The notes beneath the pieces are model-generated. The model ran no database searches and had not been told where the DNA came from. It saw nothing but the letters and a program-made list of their open reading frames with translations. Shown here one piece after another: positions 8,839 through 17,260 of a DNA stretch of 17,625 bases; the first letter of the stretch is position 1; every line of letters starts with the position of its first letter. This DNA is from Dunaliella salina (taxonomy: Eukaryota; Chlorophyta; Chlorophyceae; Chlamydomonadales; Dunaliellaceae), in NCBI GenBank assembly GCA_002284615.2, contig MU070317.1, forward strand, positions 38,754 to 56,378. The letters run 5' to 3'. The position numbers were made by a program, and so were the translations under genes.

Positions 8839-9989
8839 GTCAAAAAGTGTGGTTTGGTCTGGTGTAGGCCTGATTCAGGACAGTTGGTTCTGGTTTGAAC
8901 CTGAATCAGGAGGGAGGTCTGATCTGGACCTGATCCACCCCTGATTCAGGATGGGAAACGCCTGATTCAGAACTGCCTTACGGTAATCTTGTTGGCTTAC
9001 GTGAGGCAGGTCCGAATCAGTTTTGATATACACCTGAGTCAGGATGAACAACGCCTGATTCAGAACTGCCTTTCTTTAATTTTTTTTCCTTACTCGGAGC
9101 AGGTCTGATCTGGACCTGATCCTCACCTGATTCAGGATGAAGAACGCCTGACTCAGTGCTACCTTCTTTATCTAAATTGCCTACTTGGAGCAGGTCTGAA
9201 TCATTTTTGATATACACCTGATTCAGGATGGACAACCCCTGATTCAGAACGGCCTTTTTTATGATCTAGTCGGCTTACTGATCTGGACCTGATCCAGGTC
9301 TGATTCAATGAGGACCTTGCTTGTTTAAGAACTGCCCGGTTCAACACAGTTCTACCAACTTTCTGGAAGTCTGAGTCAGTTCTCAAGTATATCTGATTCA
9401 TGGGTGTTTGCACCTGAATCAGGAAACCTCTCTAATAAAATGTCTTTGCACCCTGTATGGCACCCCTAAAAGCCACTTGTCTGCTGCATACTCGCTAACA
9501 TCAAGGAAGACAGGAATTTCTTTTGGGAGTGTAAGACACACTCACATTTATATATACTATGTTATGCATATGGACACGTATTCTTTGGTACATATTTATA
9601 TGTGCATAGAAAAAAATATATGCATGTGTTTGCCATGGATATGGACAGTTATTGTGACCTAGTTTCAGGCTCACGCTGCCCTTGGGCCCCTGAGGCCTCT
9701 GAGTCCCAGAGGTCACCGGTTCAAAGCTCACCCCCTTATCTATATCAACTTTTCCTAATTCAGATATGAATCATTCTGATCTGTACCTGAATCAGTTCTA
9801 CTGCTGAGAAGCATGCTTCTGAAAGGCATTGCCAGATAGTCCTGATTTGGACCTGATTTAGGCAAAGATTGTTCTGAATTTCAAGCTGAATCAGTCCAGC
9901 CTAAAGAACTGAATCAGGTTGCTTCTCTCCTGAATCAGATAATGTTAGACCTGAATCAGGTTCAGATCAGAAAAACCACACTTTCCGAC
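8839..9989. mobile_element. Palindrome-rich inserted element with inverted ends
   Basis: A 1,151-bp insert interrupts the LINE between KLKVSS and EEFAVPYMDA. Its ends are inverted: the left begins GTCAAAAAGTGTGGTTT and the right end, reverse-complemented, begins GTCGGAAAGTGTGGTTT (15 of 17 match). The interior holds roughly twenty copies of the near-palindrome CCTGAWTCAGG or one-step variants, dense at both ends and sparse in an AT-rich middle (about 9430-9760). I see no transposase and no target-site duplication, so the superfamily is undetermined and the exact ends could shift by a few bases. Confidence 0.65.
8905..9335. repeat. 88-96 bp tandem repeats with CCTGATTCAGG motifs
   Basis: About five head-to-tail units lie inside the palindrome-rich element. 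CAGGTCYGAWTC marks unit starts near 9007, 9103 and 9191, with related starts near 8915 and 9278. Each unit has GGACCTGATCC or TTTTGATATACAC, then CCTGATTCAGGATG, then CCTGATTCAGAACTGCC and a T-rich spacer. Confidence 0.75.
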
Positions 9990-10697
9990 GGACAGAGGAA
10001 TTTGCTGTGCCTTACATGGATGCCCAGCAAAGGATTAAGGAGTTTGTACATGAACATTGTTTGAGGGATAAGCCACATGCTCTGATTTGGCTCTCTAAGG
10101 TGTGGCATTCCGGCCAGGATGTATGCGTGCCAAGTGTGGGGAACTGAACATCTACGAGAAGGCAGTGAGTTCAAAAGCCAGTTGCAAAAAAGGCAATTGT
10201 GCTCTTTAAGGCGTTTTCTTGGTGTGAAGAGTTTTGCCACGAACTGGCCAGTATTGAGAAAGTGTGGCCAAGAGCATCTGCAATTTTATTGGTTCAGGGC
10301 CACTATTAAGTTCTTCAACAGTATATGCTTGATTCAAACAGTGAGACATTACAAAGAGTGCTGAAAGCGGATTTACGCCTGGCTATTAGGGAAGAGTCTT
10401 TTTGGTCTGCACGTGTTTCTACAGTCTTTAATGGCCTGCGCCATGAGGACATGTTCAAACAGAGGATGCTGAGTGCTTCTAAGATCCCCATGCAGTATTC
10501 CTGCGGGGGATTTGAGGTTAGGCAGCAAAAGATATGGAGGGAAGCAGATGCTTTGAGTCCCCGAGGAGTGAACAGGAAAGCAGTGACTTAACATTGTTGG
10601 TGCGGAAGGCCTTTACATGAAACAGCACGCACACCCTTTTGTGTCCCAACATATTTATTGAAAGATTTGGATAAAGTAGTCATAAGGAATGTGAGTG
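9990..10697 (+). pseudogene. LINE post-RT region, broken
   Basis: The LINE reading resumes after the insertion. AVPYMDAQQRIKEFVHEHCL begins near 10003, and MYACQVWGTEHLREGSEFKS with LRRFLGVKSFATNWPVLRK follows from 10119. After another frameshift comes a frame from 10325 (LKADLRLAIREE, RHEDMFKQRMLSASKIPMQ, WREADALSPRGVNRKAVT). Frameshifts near 10115 and 10320 and a stop at 10589-10591 break it. It then reads KDLDKVVIRNVSGF into the hAT insertion. This conserved region lies between RT and the terminal finger in many LINEs; no specific activity is assigned. Confidence 0.8.
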
Positions 10698-10705
10698 GGT
10701 TTAGG

Positions 10706-11646
10706 TAGGGTTGCATGCTACGGTGCTACGGTCAGGAATTCGTAGAGTAGCGTAGCCGTAGAGTAGCAGTGGCTACTGTAACGGTGTAAGTAAAAAGGAA
10801 ATGGGAGTGCAATCAGCGTCATTCGCGCGCAATTCGTTTTCACAGTCACTATTACAATTAATTAAATATTTGGTAGCGATTGAACCTGGTTTCGAATCCT
10901 GGGGTGAGCAGATGTTTGCGCGGCTTCGACTTCGGCCAAGTACACCTTGCAGCACCTTGATTCGCCTCCGTGGACGTTCGGCTCCAACGGGGGGAGGTAC
11001 TGTAACGGTGTAAGTAAAAAGGAAATGGGAGTGCAATCAGCGTCATTCGGGCGCAATTCGTTTTCACAGCCACTATTACAGCTACGGCTACTGCTATGAA
11101 ATCGTGCCTGAGCCATCGACGAGCAGCGCCCGTCCTAGTGTTAGCACGAAAGCAGTTAATGGCAATCTATATAAATTTCTCAACGTATAATGTAATATTC
11201 ATTTAATTTATGTTGTCAAACCAGTGAGGGAGCGCGAAAGAACATGGAATGGACATGCGTGGGCCATGGCAAATGGGTATGTGCAGGGGAGGAAACTCAA
11301 AACTAATATCCTCAGGTCAAAGTACTTGGACATCAAGCATGTTTTTGACAGGGGGATGCTGCAAAGCAACTGCCCATGCGTACACACACGCATGCATGCA
11401 GGACGAAGTGTGCAACTCCCTGCAGCATCTTGAAGTGTGAAGCCACCTGTGCAGCTCCTAGATGTGTTATGATGAAGCACTCAGCTTCAAGCCCTTAAGG
11501 GCAAACACAAGAAACTTATGCTTTGTGTGCCATACTGTACAGCAACAATTTTGCAGGTACAGTTTTGGCTACTGCTACTGCTACTGTTTAGGACTCCGTA
11601 GCCGTAGCGTAGGATAGCCGTAGCGTAGCAGTAGCGTGCAACCCTG
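10706..11646. mobile_element. Non-autonomous hAT-type element, perfect 8-bp TSD
   Basis: The 941-bp insert is flanked by GGTTTAGG on both sides (10698-10705 and 11647-11654). Its ends are TAGGGTTGCATGCTAC on the left and, reverse-complemented, CAGGGTTGCACGCTAC on the right. An 8-bp duplication and a YAGGG terminus are hallmarks of the hAT superfamily. Subterminal CGTAGC/GTAGC repeats sit at both ends. No transposase frame is present. Removing the element and one duplication copy restores the host LINE reading (IRNVSGF joined to RLRAHCLKVES), which confirms the boundaries. Confidence 0.9.
10777..11080 (+). mobile_element. TRIM-like miniature LTR retrotransposon
   Basis: Two 80-bp direct repeats (10777-10856 and 11001-11080) differ at only two positions. 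Each starts TGTAA and ends TTACA, the TG...CA form of LTRs. The 144-bp interior has TGGTAGCGATTGAACC at 10871-10886, whose complement looks like a tRNA 3' end (GGTTCAATC...ACCA) and could be a primer-binding site, though it lies 14 bp inside the LTR. GGGGGGAGG at 10989-10997 resembles a polypurine tract just before the second LTR. The flanking 5-mer GCTAC (10772-10776 and 11081-11085) fits an LTR-element duplication but is common in the host hAT. No coding capacity. Confidence 0.75.
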
Positions 11647-11993
11647 GGTTTAGGCTTCGTGCCCACTGCTTGAAGGTCGAATCCTGTAATTGGCTAGGTG
11701 GTTCAAATATTTGCGATAAGTGTGAGTGCGCTGAAGTCCAGGACGAGAAACATGTTCTCTTCTATTGCAACTGCCTGGAGATGTGTGAGCTGCGCAGAAA
11801 ATACAAGGACTTGTTCATTGATCTTTTCAAACCTTCACATACTTTTGCACAACTTCCAAACACTAACTTCATTCCTTTTTTGGCGAGCTACCACGTTCTG
11901 ACTGATCCTGAGATCAACACTTTTCTAAATCAAGACTTGTACAGGTTTTCAAAATTTTGGTCAGAGTCAATTTCAATTTTTGATGCTGGCTGA
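11647..11993 (+). pseudogene. LINE C-terminal region with CCHC zinc finger
   Basis: The open frame from 11649 to the TGA at 11991-11993 encodes RLRAHCLKVESCNWLGG and then a Cys/His array C-x2-C-x9-H-x4-C (CDKCECAEVQDEKHVLFYC). It continues with DLFIDLFKP and ends LYRFSKFWSESISIFDAG. A CCHC finger after the RT is typical of several LINE clades and probably contacts nucleic acid during target-primed reverse transcription. This piece is intact, but it is separated from the RT by insertions and frameshifts. Confidence 0.85.
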
Positions 11994-12773
11994 GATTGTT
12001 TCACGAGCAGCCGATCAGCCAGAGTTTCGGGCTGTAGGCCACCCTTGTAACCCTTGTAACCCTTGATACTGGACATGTTCTTCATTTTCAGAGGGCTGCT
12101 TGGGGGGGGGGGGGTGTGCTGGGTGCGCGGCGGTAGGCAGCAGGAGAAGCAGAGTCCGGGCATCTAGCATGGCGGAAGAAACCCAGAGGGGGCGACGGAG
12201 GCCTGAAATAGGGGTATTTTTCAAATGTTCCTTGAGCAAGTTGCCCCTGACTGGCGAGATTGAAGCTTAAGACCAAAATGTAGCCGTCTTAGATTGAAGC
12301 TTAAGACAGGGAAAACCTTCAGATGGTTTAATCCAAGCTTGTGAGTGTGGCTTGAGAAAAGCAAACATGAATGCCAGACATCACTTATAATTCAAGTAAG
12401 CATGGAACTTCGCATGAGCATGTGCAGTTTACACTTGTAATTCAAGTAAGCAGGCTTAAACATTGCAACAGGGTTTTTGGAGTAAACTGTTTTCCAAACA
12501 TCATGCAAATCTGCATCTGACCATTTCTCTCCTTGCACTTGGTGTCAAAATATTTGTAGTTTTGAGTCAAACATATGAGCATTCTGGTTAAGATTTCTTG
12601 CGCCTTTTTCTCAGCGCTTACTTGGAGAACCTCTGCTTTACGTGGTACTATGAGCGCATGTTTCTCAACAGTTGACATTTCTGTATGCATTTTTTGAAGA
12701 CTTGTCTAGTTCCAGGTCTATGTTTCTGCTCAGCTGCCCTTGTAGGCGGATATAGCGATGTAACCTTACCTTA
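11994..12773 (+). other. LINE 3' UTR with small internal duplications
   Basis: Untranslated tail of the LINE. It holds a triple CCCTTGTAA-like repeat near 12041-12066, a poly-G run near 12102-12113, a 17-bp repeat (12258-12274 and 12291-12307) and a 20-bp repeat around ATTCAAGTAAGCA (12383-12402 and 12433-12452). It ends in the tail shared with the fragment at 7611-7658. Confidence 0.7.
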
Positions 12774-13646
12774 GAGAAAACCCAGCACTAAGGGTGCCAG
12801 AAAGGCCAAAAGTTGACCTCCTCCTTTCCTATTTTTGGATACGCAGGATGTTAGCTATAGCAATGTATACGGATGTTATAAATACAAAAATTTGGGAGTG
12901 AAAAATGGTCCCAGGGTGGAGCTGTGGGCCATTTTAGGGCGATCTGAGGCCAGGAGAGTGATCTGGGTTCCCCCGACTTTCTTTAATTTTTTGGTGAACA
13001 TTGTTTTTATTGGTATTATAATGATTGGCATGGTCAGATTTGGAAAACGCTGGTGGGAAAGAACATTTTCAGCGATTTGGGCCCGTCGCCCACCTCTGGA
13101 AGAAACCCCAGATCCTCATTAGCTGTGTTTCTGGCTCTCTCCCAGGCCAGCTATGTCTAGTGTAGGTTTAGAAGGCCTTCTGGTGAGGCCTCTGACTTTC
13201 CAGTTAGGTGTACTTCCCTCAATGCACGCGGCCTCTGGCTTGCATAGACTTTTCTTCTTCTTTTTCTTTCCTTTAAGTTTGAAGTAATTCTACATGTGTC
13301 CCTTAAAAATTCTAAAATCTCCCGAGTTACGTGGAACTGTGGATTTCCGCACGGTCTCATGGGGTGGTAAACGCAGGCTCATGTTGGAGCCTTTCATGGT
13401 TTGGATGCCCGGTTGCATCTCCTCGATTTTTGGTACACTTTCTCTTTTCCTCTCCACCTGGTCTGAAACCATGAGTCCCGGAAATTGGAAGAAAAGAGGG
13501 AGGGAATCTACTCAGCCTCAGCAAGCAAGTAAAGTCGTTATGATTTGTTAAGGCAGGGCTATCAACGTATCTGCAAATCCACTGCTTCATGATCAAGTCT
13601 GCCTACTCTGTAATATTCTACTATGCGATCAAAAACACGATCAATG
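12774..13646. other. Intergenic; 3' flank of the methyltransferase gene
   Basis: A 95-codon plus-strand frame (12835-13122) has one hydrophobic stretch but no recognisable family. I found no TGTAA on the minus strand between 13646 and about 13000, so the poly(A) site of the neighbouring gene is not located. Confidence 0.5.
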
Positions 13647-14165
13647 CTAGCTGCCCACGAGCCTTCGGATAACTACCACCCAGTTCGATTTGTCATATCC
13701 TGAGTCAACAACCCTCGCCCCCTCAAGACGTGAGGCCAGCTCCTCCAGCTCGCCCTGCACAAACAGATGGTAGTAGCGCTGGTACACCACTGCTTGCTTG
13801 GCCTGGTTGATGGATGCTGGTGTTTCCTGCTGCCGCTGCTGCTGCTTGTCAGCCCCTGCACCAACGCTACAGCTGCCCACACTCCCACGCCCTGCACTCG
13901 CTGCTCCTTGCTGTTGCACAGCTCCTGCGCGCGCACCCGCTCTGTGGAAAGGCACGTGCCAGGGAACAAAGTAGTCGCCCCCTCCACCTCTCGGAGGCCT
14001 CTTTGCGTATGATCCATCCTCTTCAGCTGGCTCACTCGTTCTTTGTGGTGCAGTCGGAGAGCTGCATTCTCCAGCAGTGCGGGGCTCATGCAGAGGCGGC
14101 CCAGGGACAGATTGCTGCTGCTGCTGCTGCTGCTGCTGTTGCTGTTGTTGTTGTTGTTGGTGTTC

Positions 14166-14205
<40 letters not shown>

Positions 14206-17200
14206 AAGCCAGGTGGCGTGATGCTCTGCCACTTCTTGAGTGTCTTCTCTGGGTCTTCCTGCTCAGCTGCCCACACTGTGATCTGGAGGCACAAGTACAG
14301 ATAAGCAGGAAATAGGTCGAATGTGTGCATGCACACTGTGAGCTCATCCCCAATGAACCTGCGATCCAACTGGGCCTGCTGATTTCCTCACCCAATTTCA
14401 AGCACGTAGCGTGGAATGCGTGACACGGTCAGGAGCATCAAGTGCCAGGGCAGCATTGAAGAGTGCCAGGTGGCCCCATTGTATTGCTGTGATGCTGGTC
14501 TGTCATTCATTGTTAAGGTGCGGCATACAGTATTACATTCTGGAAAATCGTTATTACAGTAATATTACAATGATGCCACATTTTAATATATTCAATAATA
14601 TTACTTTTGTGCAAAATTATTATTACACTGAGGGTCAGGTAATGTTACTGTAATAGAAATTACATGGGCATGCTGTACCTTAATCATTGTGCGCCACAGT
14701 AAAATAAAACAGGTTGTGTGCCAGGATTTCAGTCTGTGCATTGCGTGATGGATCGTGACAGATTAAGCAATCAATACGGTCAAACAGGCAGGCAGTCCTA
14801 TGCCACAAGTCTAAACGCCAAGACGTTGCTCGCTTCCCAGGGTCTGAGCCTACTTGTCCTCTCCTGATCCTAGGAGCTCCTGTCAGTGCACAAGTGAGCA
14901 TAGCCACCCCATGGAGCACTTGCTAAGGGATTCGCAATGGGATTTGGCCATGAATTTGCTCATGTCCCATGGTCGTGTGCTTGCTTGTCCTACCGATCCT
15001 CAGAGCTCCAGTCATGCAGTGCATGCATGAGTGAGCACCAAAAACCCATACAGGCACTTGCAATGGGATTTGCAACGACACGTGGCCATGGTTTTGCTCT
15101 CATGCCTGCATTGTAGGCTTGCTTGTCCTCCCCGACCCTGAGAGCTCCAGTCATGAAGTGCATGCGTAAGTGAGCACCAGCACCCCATGGAGCACTTGCT
15201 AAGGGATTCGAAATGGGATGTGGCCATGAATTTGCTCATGCCCCGCGGTTGTGTGCGTGCTTGTCCTACCAATCCTCAGAGCTCCAGTCATGCAGTGCAT
15301 GCACATGTATGCACCAGCACCCCTTTGAGCACTTGCAATGGGATTCGCAATGGGATGTGGCCATGACTTTGTTCGCGCCCCGGAGCCTCACAGAGCATTT
15401 GCATTGGGGTTGAGCACATGCCTCCCATGCCATTGGAAAAACGGCAATTTTTTCCGTTGGCGCCCAACGCCAACGAGCGCCCAACAGCATTCACCCAGTT
15501 TGGCAAGACACGGCTACAGCATTGGCTTTGTTTTAAAATCAAATCCATCATCCACTTGCACTCTGACTTGCACTCTCAAAGGCGGCGCCCCATTCACAAT
15601 TGCCTGATCCTACAAGGGCCTGCTCAAAATGGCTTACTTAAGGGCCAACTCATGGGTCCTACAAGGGCTGACTTGTAGGGAATCGGCATTGGCATATAGC
15701 GCTATATAGCGTATAGCACTATATAGCGCTATAAAACTTTGGGATATAGCGCGTGCCGAAATCGGGTATCGCAAAATCGCTCCTATAAGGCCCATGTCGG
15801 TCCAGAGAGGCCTTGTATATAAAATGGCGGATTTAGTTCCAGGAGATGCAAAATGGATGAAGAATGCATTAGACGAGGAAGGCAGGCAGTCCTTTGTGCA
15901 GGGCCGACTGAAACCCTTAGAACTGCACAATAAGCTGACGATGGGTGGCGATAAGGCATGGAGTGATTCACTGCCAAAATCAAGCCAGAGTATGGGGGGC
16001 TGTGCGTGCTGGAGTGGAAGAGGTGTCGCATGGCTGAGGCTGGCACATTCCTTCAGAAGCGAGACTGCTCAGCAGGCCCCTCGCAGCTTCAGATCATCAG
16101 CATTAGCAAGCCCAACTACGCGTGCAGCTTTTGGCTTTATAAGGAGACAATTCCCTCTACTGGCTTATGCTGCCAACAAGCTGCTATCAGCCCACGCCAC
16201 CACAGCTGCAGCTGAGAGGAATTGGTCAGATTTTGGGAGCATATTCACAGCCTTGCGCAACCGCCTCACCATTGAGACGGCTGAGAAGCTGGTGTACACA
16301 AGGGCAAATATGCCTGCAGGGTGGTACTCCTAGCTTGCGGCAAAAAGAGTACCGGGGGGAATGGTTCAAACACTGGATGTGTGGGAGTGGAAAACTGAAC
16401 AGATCAGATTTTGGAACAGCGATCTGGCATGCACAACTGCTGCTGCTGACTGAATTTTTTTTTGAGTTGTTGAGTGGAAAGGAGAACCTGAGCTGTCCCA
16501 TGCTTAGAGGGAAGGAGGAGAGGAATGGGAATAATCTAAGTGCACAGGACAGTGTAAGTACAAGGCAAAATCTGCCTAAGTGCTGATATAGCACTATATT
16601 TGGGCTAGATCACGCCCAGAGTTCGACATAATCAATTTTTCACTTTAACCTTTGGTCAATGTGCTCTGTGGACGGTCCCCCACCTGCCATCCGAATTTGA
16701 TGGCCAAATTTGACTCGGAAAAGGGAGTCTGGAGAATCATAGCGATTTTATGTACGCAATATAGCGCTATATCGCTATATGATGCTAAGGCTTGGCTCAT
16801 AAAGCGCTATATGCCGATCCCTTCTTACTTGCAATGGCCTACTCCTGCAATGGCCTACTCACAATGCAGCAGCCTTTCCCACTCACAATGGCCTGTCCTC
16901 ATGGACAGAGGATGCACACTCACAACAGCCTGTCCTCTTGGGTGGAAATTTATCATAGAAATCATGACATAATAGTAGAGATAAAAAAGGAAAATTAAAA
17001 AAAGGCAATGGTAATAATTAATCATAGATAACAATAAGGATGATAACAGCAACAGTTCTTAAACCAGAAATAAATAAGTATGCACTCACGATGGCCTGTC
17101 CTCCCGGACGGAGGATGCGCACGAGCTCTCTCATCAGCTGCAGCCTGCGTGCCTCACTGCTGATGTGGTGCAGCACAGCTATGCACAGCGCAGCATCACA

Positions 17201-17260
17201 GCAGGTGCTGCGGTACGGCAGCTGCAGGGCATCCGCCTGTAGCACGTCAGCACGGGCGAT
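13647..17260 (-). CDS. TRM9: tRNA wobble-uridine carboxymethyl methyltransferase, Trm9/ALKBH8 type (5' end outside window)
   Basis: SAM-dependent enzyme that methylates cm5U to mcm5U at tRNA position 34, acting with Trm112 in known systems. Two exons are visible. Exon 17260-17090 (57 codons, phase 0 at both ends) starts after TGTGCAG and encodes ADALQLPYRSTCCDAALCIA, VLHH, then RRLQLMRELVRILRPGGQAI before a GTGAGT donor: the core methyltransferase motifs, highly characteristic of this family. Exon 14282-13647 (211 codons plus stop) starts after TGCCTCCAG with ITVWAAEQED, then DYFVPWHVPFHR and the C-terminal YQRYYHLFVQGELEEL...VDSGYDKSNWVVVIRRL. A 29-glutamine tract (13 Q, EH, 16 Q) and a Gly/Ser/Pro-rich linker interrupt the region between core and C-terminus. 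The SAM-binding GCGNG exon must lie beyond 17625. No AlkB or RRM domain is visible, so a plain Trm9 or an ALKBH8 fusion are both possible. Confidence 0.88.
14112..14204 (-). repeat. (CAG/CAA)n polyglutamine tract in TRM9
   Basis: Thirteen glutamine codons, then GAA CAC (EH), then sixteen more. Each block mixes CAG with CAA. The CTG-strand frames with poly-Leu, poly-Ala or poly-Cys are artefacts. Confidence 0.95.
14517..14679. mobile_element. 163-bp MITE candidate with TTAA target duplication
   Basis: TTAA flanks both ends (14513-14516 and 14680-14683). The termini are inverted: GGTGCGGCATAC on the left and, reverse-complemented, GGTACAGCATGC on the right (9 of 12, all differences transitions). 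Further inside, ATTACAGTAATATTAC on the left matches ATTACAGTAACATTAC on the right, inverted (15 of 16), after an 11-bp indel. The interior is AT-rich and non-coding. TTAA duplication suggests piggyBac-like mobilisation, but the ends do not start with CCC as in classical piggyBac. Confidence 0.6.
14849..15400. repeat. Four-copy ~135-bp tandem repeat
   Basis: CTTGTCCT recurs at 14853, 14984, 15122 and 15260 (spacing 131, 138, 138). Each is followed by GATCCTCAGAGCTCCAGTCATG or a close variant, GTGCATGC, GAGCACC, and then CACTTGC-AATGGGAT and GTGGCCATGA-TTTGCTC. The last unit decays after about 15395. The copies look like plain tandem duplication without coding function. Confidence 0.88.
15456..15476. 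other. Perfect 8-bp-stem hairpin
   Basis: CGTTGGCG and CGCCAACG are separated by five bases. No terminator or element context is evident; it lies in the TRM9 intron. Confidence 0.5.
15676..16823 (+). mobile_element. hAT element with decayed transposase, imperfect 8-bp TSD
   Basis: The 1,148-bp element lies between CTGACTTG (15668-15675) and CTTACTTG (16824-16831), a 7-of-8 target duplication. Its ends are TAGGGAATCGGCAT on the left and, reverse-complemented, AAGGGATCGGCAT on the right, each followed within a few bases by ATATAGCGCT. Subterminal palindromes of the type TATAGCGCTATA are repeated at 15693-15733 and 16585-16812. The interior encodes a hAT dimerisation domain. It is shorter than autonomous hATs and so internally deleted. 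Confidence 0.88.
15824..16333 (+). pseudogene. hAT transposase C-terminal fragment
   Basis: The frame ending at 16331-16333 encodes LLAYAANKLLSAHATTAAAE followed by RNWSDFGSIFTALRNRLTIE and AEKLVYTRANM. This is the hAT C-terminal dimerisation domain (pattern P-L-A...LL...T-S/T-A-A-x-E-R-x-S...RNRL...A-x-x-L-V). Just upstream, near 16150, the family-like reading SFWLYKETIP lies in another frame, so a frameshift splits the domain. IKPEYGGLCVLEWKR near 15978-16020 is likewise out of frame. The N-terminal zinc finger and most of the catalytic core are absent. TATATAAA precedes the first ATG of the piece. Confidence 0.85.
16832..16945. repeat. Degenerate copies of the TRM9 exon/donor junction
   Basis: Copies of the core ACTCACRATGGCCTGTCCTC occur at 16881-16900 and, more diverged, at 16919-16937. 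Shorter forms CAATGGCCTACTC sit near 16832 and 16847. The genuine junction is at 17084-17101. The first copy matches it for about 40 bases, including GGAC-GAGGATGC-CAC of the exon. Two copies keep ACTCAC, a full GTGAGT donor on the gene strand. Confidence 0.8.

Larger units (their letters stand above)
6705..12773 (+). mobile_element. Decayed non-LTR retrotransposon (LINE) with nested insertions
   Basis: A plus-strand LINE is recognisable from its reverse transcriptase (about 7835-8835), a post-RT region (9990-10697), a C-terminal CCHC finger (about 11700-11775), a stop at 11991-11993 and a 3' UTR ending near 12773 with GTAGGCGGATATAGCGATG and then TAACCTTACC. TGTAA in this tail fits a chlorophyte poly(A) signal. 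The coding region is broken by stops, frameshifts and at least three insertions. The left boundary is uncertain: a 195-codon open frame at 6705-7292 probably belongs to the pre-RT part of the same element. Confidence 0.85.
14283..17089 (-). other. TRM9 intron (2,807 bp) packed with repeats
   Basis: Bounded by GTGAGT (plus 17089-17084) and CTCCAG (ending at 14283), in phase 0 on both sides. From gene 5' to 3' it carries decoy donor repeats, a hAT element, a ~135-bp tandem array and a TTAA-flanked MITE candidate. The splice call is supported because the join gives RPGGQAI-ITVWAAEQE, the continuous family sequence. Confidence 0.85.

Noticed and set aside
9690..9730. GAGGTCACCGGTTCAAAGCTC resembles a tRNA variable loop and B box, suggesting a tRNA or SINE.
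   Set aside because: The T-arm does not pair, no A box or acceptor stem was found upstream, and there is no poly(A) or target duplication.
10696..10710. TGGGTTTAGGTAGGG resembles TTTAGGG telomere repeats.
   Set aside because: The first part is LINE coding sequence (VSGF) duplicated as the hAT target site, and TAGGG is the hAT terminus.
10871..10902. TGAACC and TTCGAATCC near 10880 looked like a tRNA T-loop.
   Set aside because: It makes more sense as an LTR-element primer-binding site at the start of the TRIM interior. No cloverleaf can be drawn.
12835..13122. 95-codon plus-strand frame with a hydrophobic segment, possibly a small membrane protein.
   Set aside because: There is no family resemblance and no sign of conserved coding, and frames this long are common by chance here.
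13767..14315. Plus-strand frames with poly-Leu, poly-Ala or poly-Cys.
   Set aside because: They are antisense readings of the TRM9 polyglutamine exon.
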